Origin: Azonexaceae bacterium
GTDB lineage: Bacteria; Pseudomonadota; Gammaproteobacteria; Burkholderiales; Rhodocyclaceae
Assembly: GCA_009469685.1 (NCBI GenBank)
Contig: SSTA01000095.1
Location: forward strand, 1-10,342
Direction of reading: 5' to 3'
Length of the DNA stretch: 10,342 nucleotides
Part shown: positions 1 through 7,107 of the stretch, piece after piece
How positions within the stretch are numbered: the first letter of the stretch is position 1
Layout of the letters: every line of letters starts with the position of its first letter
Translations under genes and position numbers: made by a program
Notes under the pieces: generated by a model
Database searches by the model: none
Told to the model about the DNA's origin: nothing
Seen by the model: only the letters and a program-made list of their open reading frames with translations

Positions 1-3000
1 TAGCTCCCCTCGAAGCTGGCCCTGAGTTTGTCGAGGAAGTCGGTCCGTGCGTACAGGCGCGCGACCTCATACTCATCCTTGATCGCCAGGAGGCGGGCGT
101 ACTGGCGGGCGGCGATGACAGTCAGGTTGTCGTCCCCGAGAGCGAGAATGGGTTGCAGGCGCTGGCGGTAACGGTCGGCCAGGGCCTCGTTCTGGTAGGT
201 CACGAGTTTGGCGGCTTGCGCTTCGATCAGGTCAGCAGCGTCGCGCGCCAGGTCATCCGTAACGGGAGGCGTGTTGGCGAGGCGACGGACGATTTCTCCT
301 TGGTCGGCGGCCCGCCGCCCCCAGGAGAACGCCTGCAGATTCGCTTCGACGGCTGCGCCGTTGAGCGCTATGGCGCGTTCCAGGGATTGGCGGGAGACGG
401 GAACCAGGCCTTTCTGCCAGGCGTAGCCCAGGAGCAGCATGTTGGTGTAGAGCGCGTCGCCCATGAGCGCCGTCGTGAGTCGCTGGGCATCGAGGAAATC
501 GGCTTGGTCCGGACCGACGGCGTCAACGATCCGTTGCCGCATCAGATCCAGGGGGAACTGCCAGTTTGGATCGCGAATGAACTCGGCGGTCGGGGTTTCG
601 GCGCAATTGACGACGGCTCGCGTATGCGCCTCGAGCATCTTGGAGAGCGAATCGTTCCCTGCGGTCACGACGAGGTCGCCCCCCAGGATGGCATGGGCTT
701 CCCCGGTCGCGATGCGCGCGGCGTGGATGTCCTCGGGCCGGTCGGCGACGCGCAGGTGGGAAAAGACGGCGCCGTATTTCTGGGCTAGACCGGTCATGTC
801 GAGGACCGAAACGCCTTTACCGTCCAGATGGGCGGCCATGCCGACCAAGGCGCCCAGGGTGATGACCCCCATCCCGCCGACTCCGGTGACCAGCAGATTG
901 TAGGGTTGCGCCGTGCTGGGGAGGATGGGGTCGGCCATGGGCGGCAAGGGAGCATGGTCCATATCGAGGGCGCGGCCGCGGCGCAGGCGGGCGCCCTCGA
1001 CCGTCACAAAGCTGGGACAGAATCCCTGCAGGCAGGAGAGGTCCTGATTGCACGCCGATTGATCGATGGACCGCTTTTGTCCGTCGGGGGTTTCCAGGGG
1101 AACCACCGCGAGGCAGTTCGAAATTCTGGAGCAATCGCCGCAGCCTTCGCAGACGTACTCATTGATGAAGGCCCGGGTCGTCAGCGGCGGCAGCTTGCCC
1201 CGCTTGCGTCTTCGGCGAGCCTCGGTGGCGCAGGTCTGATCGTAGATCAGGGCGGAGACGCCGGGAAATTCGCGCAACTCCCGCTGGATGCGATCAAACG
1301 ATTCCCGGGGGTGCACCGGGACGCCGGGGGCCAAATCCGTGATTTCGGCATATTTTTCCGGATGGTCCGTCACCACGACGATCTTCTCGACCCCCTCGGC
1401 TTGCAGTTGGTGCGTCATCAAACCGACCGACAGCGGGCCTTCTACCGATTGTCCCCCGGTCATGGCCACGGCGTCGTTGTAGAGAATCTTGTAGGTGATC
1501 GGTACTCGTGCTGCCACGGCTTGCCGGATCGCGAGTATTCCGGAATGGAAGTAGGTGCCGTCGCCCAGATTGGCAAAGATGTGACGGGTTTCAGTGAAGG
1601 GCGCCTGCCCCACCCAGGGGACCCCCTCGCCCCCCATGTGGGTGAAGGTGGCCGTATTTCGGTCCATCCAGGTGGCCATGTAGTGGCAGCCGATGCCGGC
1701 GACCGCCCGGGAACCCTCCGGCAGCCGGGTCGAGGTGTTGTGGGGGCATCCAGCGCAGAAGTGGGGCTTGCGCTCGACGAGTAACAGGGGAGTCGTGCCG
1801 CCCTTCTGCTTGCTCTCGATCAGGGCGAGCCGCGCTTCGATGGCCGGCGAGGTGAAGAAGCGCCCGATGCGTCCGGCGATCACCCGGGCGATGGTCGCCA
1901 CCGGCAATTCGCCCGAGGCCGGAAGTAGCCAGTCGCCATGCAGGAGGTGGCCGCGGCCGTCGGGGACCAGGGCCCACTCGCCCTTCTCGTCGAATTTCCC
2001 GATGACCCGCGGCCGGACGTCCTCGCGCCAGTTGTAAAGTTCCTCCTTCAACTGGTATTCGAGGAGCTGGCGCTTTTCCTCGACCACCAGGATTTCTTCC
2101 AGGCCTTCGGCAAAGCGCCGCACCCCATCGGGCTCCAGGGGCCAGACCATGCCGACCTTGTAGAGGCGGATGCCGATGGCGGCGGCGAGGCGTTCATCGA
2201 TGCCCAATTCGTCCAGCGCCTGGCGTACGTCCAGGTAAGACTTTCCGGCGGTAAGAATGCCCAGACGCGGTGCCGGGCTGTCGATCATCACCCGGTTGAG
2301 TCCGTTGGCCCGGGCGTAGGCAAGCGCGGCATAGAGCTTGACGTTCAGCAGCCGCGCTTCCTGCACCAGAGGGGGATCCGGCCAGCGGATGTTGAGGCCG
2401 TCGGGAGGCAATTCGAAATCGGTGGGGACGACGATGGGCAGGGCCAGCGGGTCGACGCGGACCGAGGCCGAGGTCTCGACGGTATCGGCAAGGGCCTTGA
2501 ACGCCACCCAGCACCCGGAATAGCGGCTCATGGCCCAACCGTGCAAGCCGTAGTCGAGATATTCCTGAACATTGGCCGGATACAGCACCGGCATCATGAC
2601 CGCCTTGAAGACGTGCTCCGTCTGGTGGGGGAGGGTAGAAGACTTGGCGGCGTGATCGTCTCCGGCCACCACCAGCACGCCTCCATAGCGGGCGCTGCCG
2701 GCGGCGTTGGCGTGGCGGAAGACGTCGCCGCAGCGATCGACTCCCGGCCCCTTGCCGTACCAGAGGGCAAACACACCGTCGTGTGTGGCACCGGGAAAGA
2801 GTCCGACTTGCTGGGTGCCCCACACGGCAGTGGCCGCGAGATCTTCATTGATTCCGGGCTGGAAGACGATGGCATGGGCGGCGAGGTGTTCCCTCGCCTT
2901 GCCCAGGGCGAGGTCGAGCCCGCCCAGAGGGCTCCCCCGGTATCCGGAAACGAAGCCCGCGGTGTCGAGGCCTGCCTCCTGGTCCCGCATGCGCTGCAGC

Positions 3001-3128
3001 ATGGGGAGGCGGACCAGGGCTTGGGTACCGGTGAGATAGACCCGGCCACCGAGGGTGGTGTATTTGTCGTCGAGAGACGCAGACTCGGCGGATTGGGCCA
3101 GAACGGAACTGAGGGACGGATCGCTCAT
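1..3128 (-). CDS. Fused indolepyruvate/2-oxoacid:ferredoxin oxidoreductase, 3' end beyond window
   Basis: The frame is open without a stop from the ATG at 3128 to the left edge (1042 codons seen; I checked every codon). Family members of this fused type run to about 1150-1190 residues, so the C-terminus is missing. The order is a pyruvate-oxidoreductase-like N-terminal domain (GYRGSPLGG near residue 65), a thiamine diphosphate domain with GDGTYFHSG at 522-530 and NDAVAMTGGQ at 551-560 (the GDG-X26-N motif), and a cysteine-rich Fe-S segment (C660, C663, C666, C672, C693, C699, C704). From about residue 744 comes the gamma-type domain beginning with GVGGMGV. The family oxidatively decarboxylates aryl- or branched-chain 2-oxoacids to acyl-CoA in the cytoplasm, passing electrons to ferredoxin. 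Exact substrate cannot be read from sequence. The start fits the conserved N-terminus, but the ribosome site (around GAAAG) is weak. An upstream hairpin may control it. Confidence 0.93.
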   Translation of the reverse strand, partial: MSDPSLSSVLAQSAESASLDDKYTTLGGRVYLTGTQALVRLPMLQRMRDQEAGLDTAGFVSGYRGSPLGGLDLALGKAREHLAAHAIVFQPGINEDLAATAVWGTQQVGLFPGATHDGVFALWYGKGPGVDRCGDVFRHANAAGSARYGGVLVVAGDDHAAKSSTLPHQTEHVFKAVMMPVLYPANVQEYLDYGLHGWAMSRYSGCWVAFKALADTVETSASVRVDPLALPIVVPTDFELPPDGLNIRWPDPPLVQEARLLNVKLYAALAYARANGLNRVMIDSPAPRLGILTAGKSYLDVRQALDELGIDERLAAAIGIRLYKVGMVWPLEPDGVRRFAEGLEEILVVEEKRQLLEYQLKEELYNWREDVRPRVIGKFDEKGEWALVPDGRGHLLHGDWLLPASGELPVATIARVIAGRIGRFFTSPAIEARLALIESKQKGGTTPLLLVERKPHFCAGCPHNTSTRLPEGSRAVAGIGCHYMATWMDRNTATFTHMGGEGVPWVGQAPFTETRHIFANLGDGTYFHSGILAIRQAVAARVPITYKILYNDAVAMTGGQSVEGPLSVGLMTHQLQAEGVEKIVVVTDHPEKYAEITDLAPGVPVHPRESFDRIQRELREFPGVSALIYDQTCATEARRRRKRGKLPPLTTRAFINEYVCEGCGDCSRISNCLAVVPLETPDGQKRSIDQSACNQDLSCLQGFCPSFVTVEGARLRRGRALDMDHAPLPPMADPILPSTAQPYNLLVTGVGGMGVITLGALVGMAAHLDGKGVSVLDMTGLAQKYGAVFSHLRVADRPEDIHAARIATGEAHAILGGDLVVTAGNDSLSKMLEAHTRAVVNCAETPTAEFIRDPNWQFPLDLMRQRIVDAVGPDQADFLDAQRLTTALMGDALYTNMLLLGYAWQKGLVPVSRQSLERAIALNGAAVEANLQAFSWGRRAADQGEIVRRLANTPPVTDDLARDAADLIEAQAAKLVTYQNEALADRYRQRLQPILALGDDNLTVIAARQYARLLAIKDEYEVARLYARTDFLDKLRASFEGS

Positions 3129-3142
3129 GCCAGTCTTTCGGG

Positions 3143-3172
3143 AAAACGCCGGAACGACCTTGTTCGACGGCG
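3143..3172 (-). terminator. Hairpin plus U-tract just upstream of the oxidoreductase gene
   Basis: Read on the minus strand, CGCCG, a two-base bulge (TC), GAAC, a six-base loop, GTTC and CGGCG form a nine-pair stem at 3172-3147. It is followed at once by TTTT at 3146-3143. This has the form of an intrinsic terminator for the acyltransferase-PilZ gene that ends at 3219. The run of U ends only 14 bases before the oxidoreductase start codon, which leaves no room for a promoter downstream. It may therefore be a partial terminator or attenuator in the oxidoreductase leader. The stem is seen in the sequence; the function is inferred. Confidence 0.5.
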
Positions 3173-3218
3173 ATTGCTGGGCTTCCCCCCTTGGAGTCCG
3201 CAGGTCGGCAGGCGTTCC

Positions 3219-4643
3219 TTAGCCCCGCAGGAAGGCAGTGGCGTTATCCAGGTCGCCGTGGGTACTGCCGGCGTACAAGGCGCTGACGAACTTGCGCCAG
3301 ATCAGGTCGGGCTCGCCCAGCTTGAAGCCATAGAAGCCATTGCCTCGGTCCCTCACGGCCAGGGCTTTGATGATCGAAGTTTCGTCGCGGCCCAGATGGA
3401 TGGTTGCCTCGCCCCACACTTCCAGTGGAAGGTTGTCCTGGGTGCGGGCCTGGAAGCCGTAATTGGAAACCTGGACCACCTCCAGTCCGACTTTGGACAC
3501 CTGGCCGTCGTCGGCGGTAAAGCTGATGCGCCCCGGACAGCGCACCGAGAAACGCTGGTGGCGGCGGATGTCGTGGCCTTCCTCGCGCAAGGGCGCATTG
3601 GGAAGCACTGCCCGGTATTCCGGCAGGTCGTATATGGAGTGCATGAGCGCCTTCTTGCGGTCGCTCAGGGAGGCGAAGACCCGGGTCCGCTGATTGAAAA
3701 AATAGTCGAGTAGTTCGGGGGTCAGGACCGGATCGTTGGTGGTGTAGAAGCGCCGGTGGGGCCACTGAATATTGGCGAGCTTATTCACCATGAAGTAGGC
3801 GTGCAGGTCGCGCCGGACGGGCTTGTTGGCGTAGGCCCTGCGGAAGACTTCCGGCGCGGCCTTGAGATCGAGGGTGGCGCCCACCGCCGGCGCACCGTTG
3901 ACGAAATCGTAGTTCTCCACCACGTTTGCCGTGAGCCGCTGGAAAAAGAGCAGCGACTCGTACATCTCGATGTGCCGAGGATTTACCGCGATGACGATGT
4001 GGCGCGTGTCGAAGAAGGTCGTGCAGTAGTCGTACATGAACTTCATCAGCGGGAAGAGGATGCTTCCCCCGGTGCGGCGGAAGCGCGGGTGCACCGCCAG
4101 GGCCGAGACCTCGGCGATATTGCCTTCCTTGGCCCGCACCGCCGTCAGGTCGAAGATGCGTTGCAGGGGAAAACCGAGCGCACTTTCCCGAATGAGCGAA
4201 ATGGTCCCCACGACTTTGCCGTCGATCTTGGCGCAAAGCGTGGTGGTGGTGGGTAGCGCGTGGTAGATAGTGACGCGCATTCCGGAAGGATCGGGAGTCA
4301 TGAACCCGCTATCCACATAGGCATTGTGGAGCAGGGAAAAACAAGCCTCCAATTCCTCCTGGCTCTCGGCGATCTTGAGCACCAGTCTTTCGCTGGGCGC
4401 CGGGTCGCAATCGACAAAGGAACGGAACACGGCGAAGCGTCGCCGCTTGGGCAGTATCGCGATCAGCCGTCGCGTGAGGTTGTGGATCAGCTTTCGTCCA
4501 CGTTTAATGATTTTGCCAATCACCTTTGTCCCCCGGTCCGCTCTTTTCCACTGGCATATGGTGGGAATGGTACCATCGTTGGAGGGGAAAATCATTTCCC
4601 GCCAGAGGTTTAAACGGCGATTCCGGGAAACTGGCTGAAGCAT
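3219..4643 (-). CDS. FeeM-like N-acyl amino acid synthase (GNAT) fused to a PilZ domain
   Basis: The 474-residue reading has two recognisable parts. Residues about 86-255 resemble the FeeM/N-acyl amino acid synthase branch of the GNAT fold, with the cofactor-loop-like stretch EVSALAVHPRFRRTGG at 178-193. FeeM enzymes transfer a long acyl chain, usually from acyl carrier protein, to an amino acid such as tyrosine. Residues about 358-458 look like a PilZ domain, a c-di-GMP receptor fold. The RxxxR motif is present (R360 and R364). The second motif, normally (D/N)xSxxG, reads QVSNYG at 391-396, so the acidic/amide position is Gln. Residues 42-70 are rich in Lys and Arg and could lie against a membrane. 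The start is uncertain: ATG at 4643 has AGGA seven bases upstream, while GTG at 4523 (434 residues) has GGGGGA five bases upstream and frees the divergent promoter region. Acyl donor, acceptor and regulation are inferred. Confidence 0.85.
   Translation of the reverse strand: MLQPVSRNRRLNLWREMIFPSNDGTIPTICQWKRADRGTKVIGKIIKRGRKLIHNLTRRLIAILPKRRRFAVFRSFVDCDPAPSERLVLKIAESQEELEACFSLLHNAYVDSGFMTPDPSGMRVTIYHALPTTTTLCAKIDGKVVGTISLIRESALGFPLQRIFDLTAVRAKEGNIAEVSALAVHPRFRRTGGSILFPLMKFMYDYCTTFFDTRHIVIAVNPRHIEMYESLLFFQRLTANVVENYDFVNGAPAVGATLDLKAAPEVFRRAYANKPVRRDLHAYFMVNKLANIQWPHRRFYTTNDPVLTPELLDYFFNQRTRVFASLSDRKKALMHSIYDLPEYRAVLPNAPLREEGHDIRRHQRFSVRCPGRISFTADDGQVSKVGLEVVQVSNYGFQARTQDNLPLEVWGEATIHLGRDETSIIKALAVRDRGNGFYGFKLGEPDLIWRKFVSALYAGSTHGDLDNATAFLRG
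4521..4534 (-). promoter_or_regulatory. Alternative GTG start and ribosome site for the acyltransferase-PilZ gene
   Basis: On the minus strand GGGGGA (4534-4529) lies five bases ahead of an in-frame GTG (4523-4521). Starting here removes 40 residues that show no domain character and gives a protein beginning VIGKIIKRGRK. It also widens the divergent intergenic region from 70 to 190 bp. The choice against the upstream ATG is not settled by the sequence. Confidence 0.45.
4585..4600. promoter_or_regulatory. Perfect inverted repeat GGGAAA-N4-TTTCCC
   Basis: Six bases (GGGAAA, 4585-4590) and their exact complement (TTTCCC, 4595-4600) flank the four-base spacer ATCA. The surrounding stretch is more AT-rich than the coding DNA on either side and includes TTTAAAC at 4609-4615. 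It could be an operator for the leftward gene or a chance repeat. It lies inside the reading frame only if the longer start at 4643 is used. Confidence 0.35.
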
Positions 4644-4671
4644 TGACAGTTCCTGACGGCGCCGCGAGAAT
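4643..4671 (+). promoter_or_regulatory. Sigma-70-like promoter for the liv operon
   Basis: A consensus -35 box TTGACA lies at 4643-4648. After a 17-base spacer comes GAGAAT at 4666-4671, which matches four of six bases of the -10 consensus. Transcription would start near 4678, leaving a leader of about 35 bases before the livK-like start codon. The -35 box touches the start codon of the longer reading of the divergent gene (4641-4643). Confidence 0.6.
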
Positions 4672-4713
4672 CGAGGGCTTATCCCCCGTATCGATCAGCC
4701 ATCAGGAGAGGTC

Positions 4714-6114
4714 ATGGTATTTCCCAAGCTGTCGGCCGTAGCTGCCGTAGTCGCGTCATGTTTCACCCTGGTGGCCTGCGGCCAGAAGGAAGAGCCCAAG
4801 GTTGCCGCTCCCGCGCCTGCCGTCCCGGCCGCGCCGGCGCCCAAGCCGGAAATGACGGTCAAGATCGGCCATGTGGCGCCGATGACCGGTCCCCAGGCCC
4901 ACCTGGGCAAGGATAACGAAAACGGTGCCCGCCAGGCCATCGACGAACTCAACGCCAAGGGTCTTGAAATCGGGGGCGCCAAGGTCAAGTTCGAACTCCT
5001 GGCCGAGGACGATCAGGCGGATCCGAAGCAGGGGACCCTGGTGGCTCAGAAGCTCATCGACGCCAAGGTGAATGGTGTCATCGGCCACCTCAATTCCGGC
5101 ACCACCATCCCCGCCTCCAAGCTCTATTTCGATGCCGGCATTCCCCAGATTTCCGGCTCGGCCACCAATCCCAAATATACCCAGCAGGGCTTCAATACCG
5201 CTTTCCGGGTGATGGCCAACGATGTCCAGCAGGGCAAGGCGCTGGGCGAATTCGCGGCCAAGCAGGGAATCAAGACGGTGGCCATCGTCGACGACCGCAC
5301 CGCCTACGGCCAGGGTCTGGCCGACGAGTTCCGCAAGGCGGCCGAGACGGCAGGAATCAAGATCGTCGCCACCGAATTTACCAACGACAAGGCAACCGAC
5401 TTCAAGGCCATCCTCACCAAGATCAGATCCACCAAGGCCGACCTTGTGTTCTACGGCGGCATGGACGCCCAGGGCGGGCCCTTGGTCAAGCAGATGAAGG
5501 ATCTCGGTCTGAAGGCCAAGTTCCTGGGCGGTGATGGGGTATGCACTCCGGAATTCATGAAGCTGGGCGGGCCGGCCAGCGAGGGCAACTACTGCTCGCT
5601 ACCCGGCATGCCCCTGGAGAAGCTCGCCCAGGGTCCGGCCTTCCGCGATGCCTACGGTAAGAAATTCAATGCCGAAATCCAGCTCTATGCGCCCTACGTG
5701 TACGACGCCGTGATGGTCATGGCCGAGGCCATGAAGCGGGCAAACTCGGTGGAGCCGGCCAAGTACCTGCCGGAAGTCGGCAAGACCCACTTCGAGGGGG
5801 TGACCGCCAAGATCGAGTTCGACGACAAGGGCGACCTGAAGAGCGGCGCGATCTCCATGTATCAGTACAAGGCGGGCAAGCTGGAGTACGTGGACACCCT
5901 GGGCGGCAGCCCGATGGAGGCGGCCAAGGCCGAGGTCAAGGAGGCGGTCGCCGAAGTGAAGGAAGCCGCCAAGGCGGTGGGCGAGGCGGCCAAAGAGGGG
6001 GTCAAGGCAGGTGCCGAGGCGGCCAAGGAAATGGCCAAGGAAGGCGTCAAGGCCGGCGCCGATGCAGTCAAGGCCGGGGCGGACGCGGCCAAGGCGGCTG
6101 TGGACAAGAAGTAA
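4714..6114 (+). CDS. livK: Branched-chain amino acid ABC transporter substrate-binding lipoprotein
   Basis: This 466-residue protein is a type I periplasmic binding protein of the LivJ/LivK family, which captures branched-chain or related amino acids and delivers them to LivHMGF. The first 22 residues form a lipoprotein signal ending LVAC, with C22 the predicted lipidated residue. A Pro/Ala-rich linker (about 25-46) leads to the binding domain at about 48-395. Family hallmarks include GHLNSGTTIPASKLY (124-138), SGSATNP (147-153), YGQGLA (198-203), YGGMDAQGGPLVKQ (247-260) and GGDGVCTPEF (272-281). Residues 401-466 form a low-complexity Ala/Lys/Glu tail not typical of the family. The ribosome site AGGAG (4704-4708) lies five bases before the ATG. 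The gene heads the operon, and a hairpin separates it from livH. Ligand specificity within the hydrophobic amino acid group is not known. Confidence 0.93.
   Translation: MVFPKLSAVAAVVASCFTLVACGQKEEPKVAAPAPAVPAAPAPKPEMTVKIGHVAPMTGPQAHLGKDNENGARQAIDELNAKGLEIGGAKVKFELLAEDDQADPKQGTLVAQKLIDAKVNGVIGHLNSGTTIPASKLYFDAGIPQISGSATNPKYTQQGFNTAFRVMANDVQQGKALGEFAAKQGIKTVAIVDDRTAYGQGLADEFRKAAETAGIKIVATEFTNDKATDFKAILTKIRSTKADLVFYGGMDAQGGPLVKQMKDLGLKAKFLGGDGVCTPEFMKLGGPASEGNYCSLPGMPLEKLAQGPAFRDAYGKKFNAEIQLYAPYVYDAVMVMAEAMKRANSVEPAKYLPEVGKTHFEGVTAKIEFDDKGDLKSGAISMYQYKAGKLEYVDTLGGSPMEAAKAEVKEAVAEVKEAAKAVGEAAKEGVKAGAEAAKEMAKEGVKAGADAVKAGADAAKAAVDKK
5914..6111 (+). repeat. Low-complexity Ala/Lys/Glu repeat tail at the 3' end of livK
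   Basis: Residues 401-466 of the binding protein use only seven amino acids (A, K, E, V, G, D, M). Imperfect units such as EAAKEGVKAGAE, EMAKEGVKAGAD and AVKAGADAAK recur. The codons reuse GCC/GCG and AAG, so the DNA is repetitive too (for example gaggcggccaa at three places). The pattern is predicted to be a charged, alpha-helical and possibly coiled tail, resembling LEA-like 11-residue repeats. The ordinary LivK fold ends before it. Confidence 0.75.
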
Positions 6115-6135
6115 TCCGGTTTCCCTACGGCAAGG

Positions 6136-6157
6136 CGGCGCCCCCGAGGCGCCGTTT
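6136..6157 (+). terminator. GC-rich intercistronic hairpin between livK and livH
   Basis: CGGCGCC (6136-6142) and GGCGCCG (6148-6154) are exact complements around a five-base loop and are followed by TTT. The stop of livK is at 6112-6114 and livH starts at 6184. The short U-run suggests partial termination or protection of the livK transcript 3' end, which would give more binding protein than permease. The structure is seen; its effect is inferred. Confidence 0.5.
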
Positions 6158-6183
6158 GCACATTCGGAAACCGCCGCCGCGCC

Positions 6184-7107
6184 ATGGACATCCTCTTCCA
6201 GCAGATCGTCAACGGCCTCGTCCAGGGCAGCATCTACGCCCTGGTTGCCCTGGGCTACACCATGGTCTACGGCATCATGGGACTGATCAACTTCGCCCAC
6301 GGCGAAGTGGTCATGATCGGTACCCTAGTGGCGCTGTCCGTCGCCGGGCTGCTGCTCCAGTTGGGGATGCCCGCCGCGGTGGCCGGGTTCGGCGGACTCG
6401 CCGCGGCGACGGTCGTGTGCATGGCCCTGGGCTGGGGCTTGGAACGGGTGGCCTACCGGCCGCTACGGCATGCGCCGCGACTCACGCCGCTGATTACTGC
6501 CATCGGCATGTCCATCGTCCTGCAAAACGTGGCCATGCTGGTCTGGGGGCGCAATTACCTCACCTTCCCGGCGGTGGCCCCCAAGGCCCAATTCGAAGTG
6601 GCGGGCGCCCACTTCACCGCCGTCCAGGTGATGATCGTGGTGGTGTCGGGCCTGACCATGGTCGGGCTTCTGCTCCTCGTCTATCGCACCCGACTGGGCA
6701 TGGCCATGCGCGCCACCGCCCAGAATCCGGCGGTGGCGGGGCTGATGGGAGTGAATGTCGATCGGGTCATCGCCGCCGCCTTCGTGATCGGCTCGGCCCT
6801 GGGAGCAGTGGCGGGCATGCTGGTCGGCGCCTATTATGAAATCGCCCATTACCAAATGGGTTTCATGCTGGGCCTCAAGGCCTTCACCGCCGCCGTTCTC
6901 GGGGGAATCGGCAACCTCGCCGGGGCGATGGCCGGCGGGGTCCTCCTGGGGATCATCGAAGCCCTGGGGGCGGGCTACATCGGTGATCTCACCGGCGGTT
7001 TCCTGGGGAGTAATTACCAGGACATCTTCGCCTTCCTGGTGCTCATCGGCGTCCTCATGTTCCGCCCGTCGGGACTGTTCGGGGAAAAGACCGGAGACCG
7101 GGCGTGA
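6184..7107 (+). CDS. livH: Branched-chain amino acid ABC transporter permease LivH
   Basis: The product (307 residues) is an inner-membrane permease of the LivH family, which pairs with LivM to form the channel. It begins MDILFQQIVNGLVQGSIYAL, the classic LivH opening, followed by GYTMVYGIMGLINFAHGE (24-41). Multiple hydrophobic segments span the length. The cytoplasmic loop that contacts the ATPase is RATAQNPAVAGLMGVN (176-191). The C-terminus FRPSGLFGEKTG (293-304) is also typical. No clear Shine-Dalgarno lies before the ATG; only GGAA about 14 bases upstream. The start is nevertheless supported by the conserved N-terminus. Length is normal for the family. It overlaps livM by four bases. 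Confidence 0.95.
   Translation: MDILFQQIVNGLVQGSIYALVALGYTMVYGIMGLINFAHGEVVMIGTLVALSVAGLLLQLGMPAAVAGFGGLAAATVVCMALGWGLERVAYRPLRHAPRLTPLITAIGMSIVLQNVAMLVWGRNYLTFPAVAPKAQFEVAGAHFTAVQVMIVVVSGLTMVGLLLLVYRTRLGMAMRATAQNPAVAGLMGVNVDRVIAAAFVIGSALGAVAGMLVGAYYEIAHYQMGFMLGLKAFTAAVLGGIGNLAGAMAGGVLLGIIEALGAGYIGDLTGGFLGSNYQDIFAFLVLIGVLMFRPSGLFGEKTGDRA

Noticed and set aside
153..788. 211-codon open frame on the plus strand
   Set aside because: It is the mirror frame of the oxidoreductase gamma-type domain and has no recognisable protein features.
828..1784. 318-codon open frame on the plus strand
   Set aside because: It is antisense to the thiamine diphosphate and Fe-S segments of the oxidoreductase, whose motifs are intact on the other strand.
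1938..3713. 591-codon open frame on the plus strand spanning both minus-strand genes
   Set aside because: It lies in the mirror frame of two well-supported minus-strand genes that share the same frame. Such long antisense frames are common in high-GC coding DNA. The product shows no recognisable domain, and it crosses two unrelated genes and the gap between them.
5599..6300. 233-codon open frame on the minus strand opposite livK
   Set aside because: It is rich in Gly, Leu, Asp and His in the manner of the complement of Ala/Lys-rich coding DNA, and it also runs across the livK-livH gap and into livH. The livK reading has clear family motifs.
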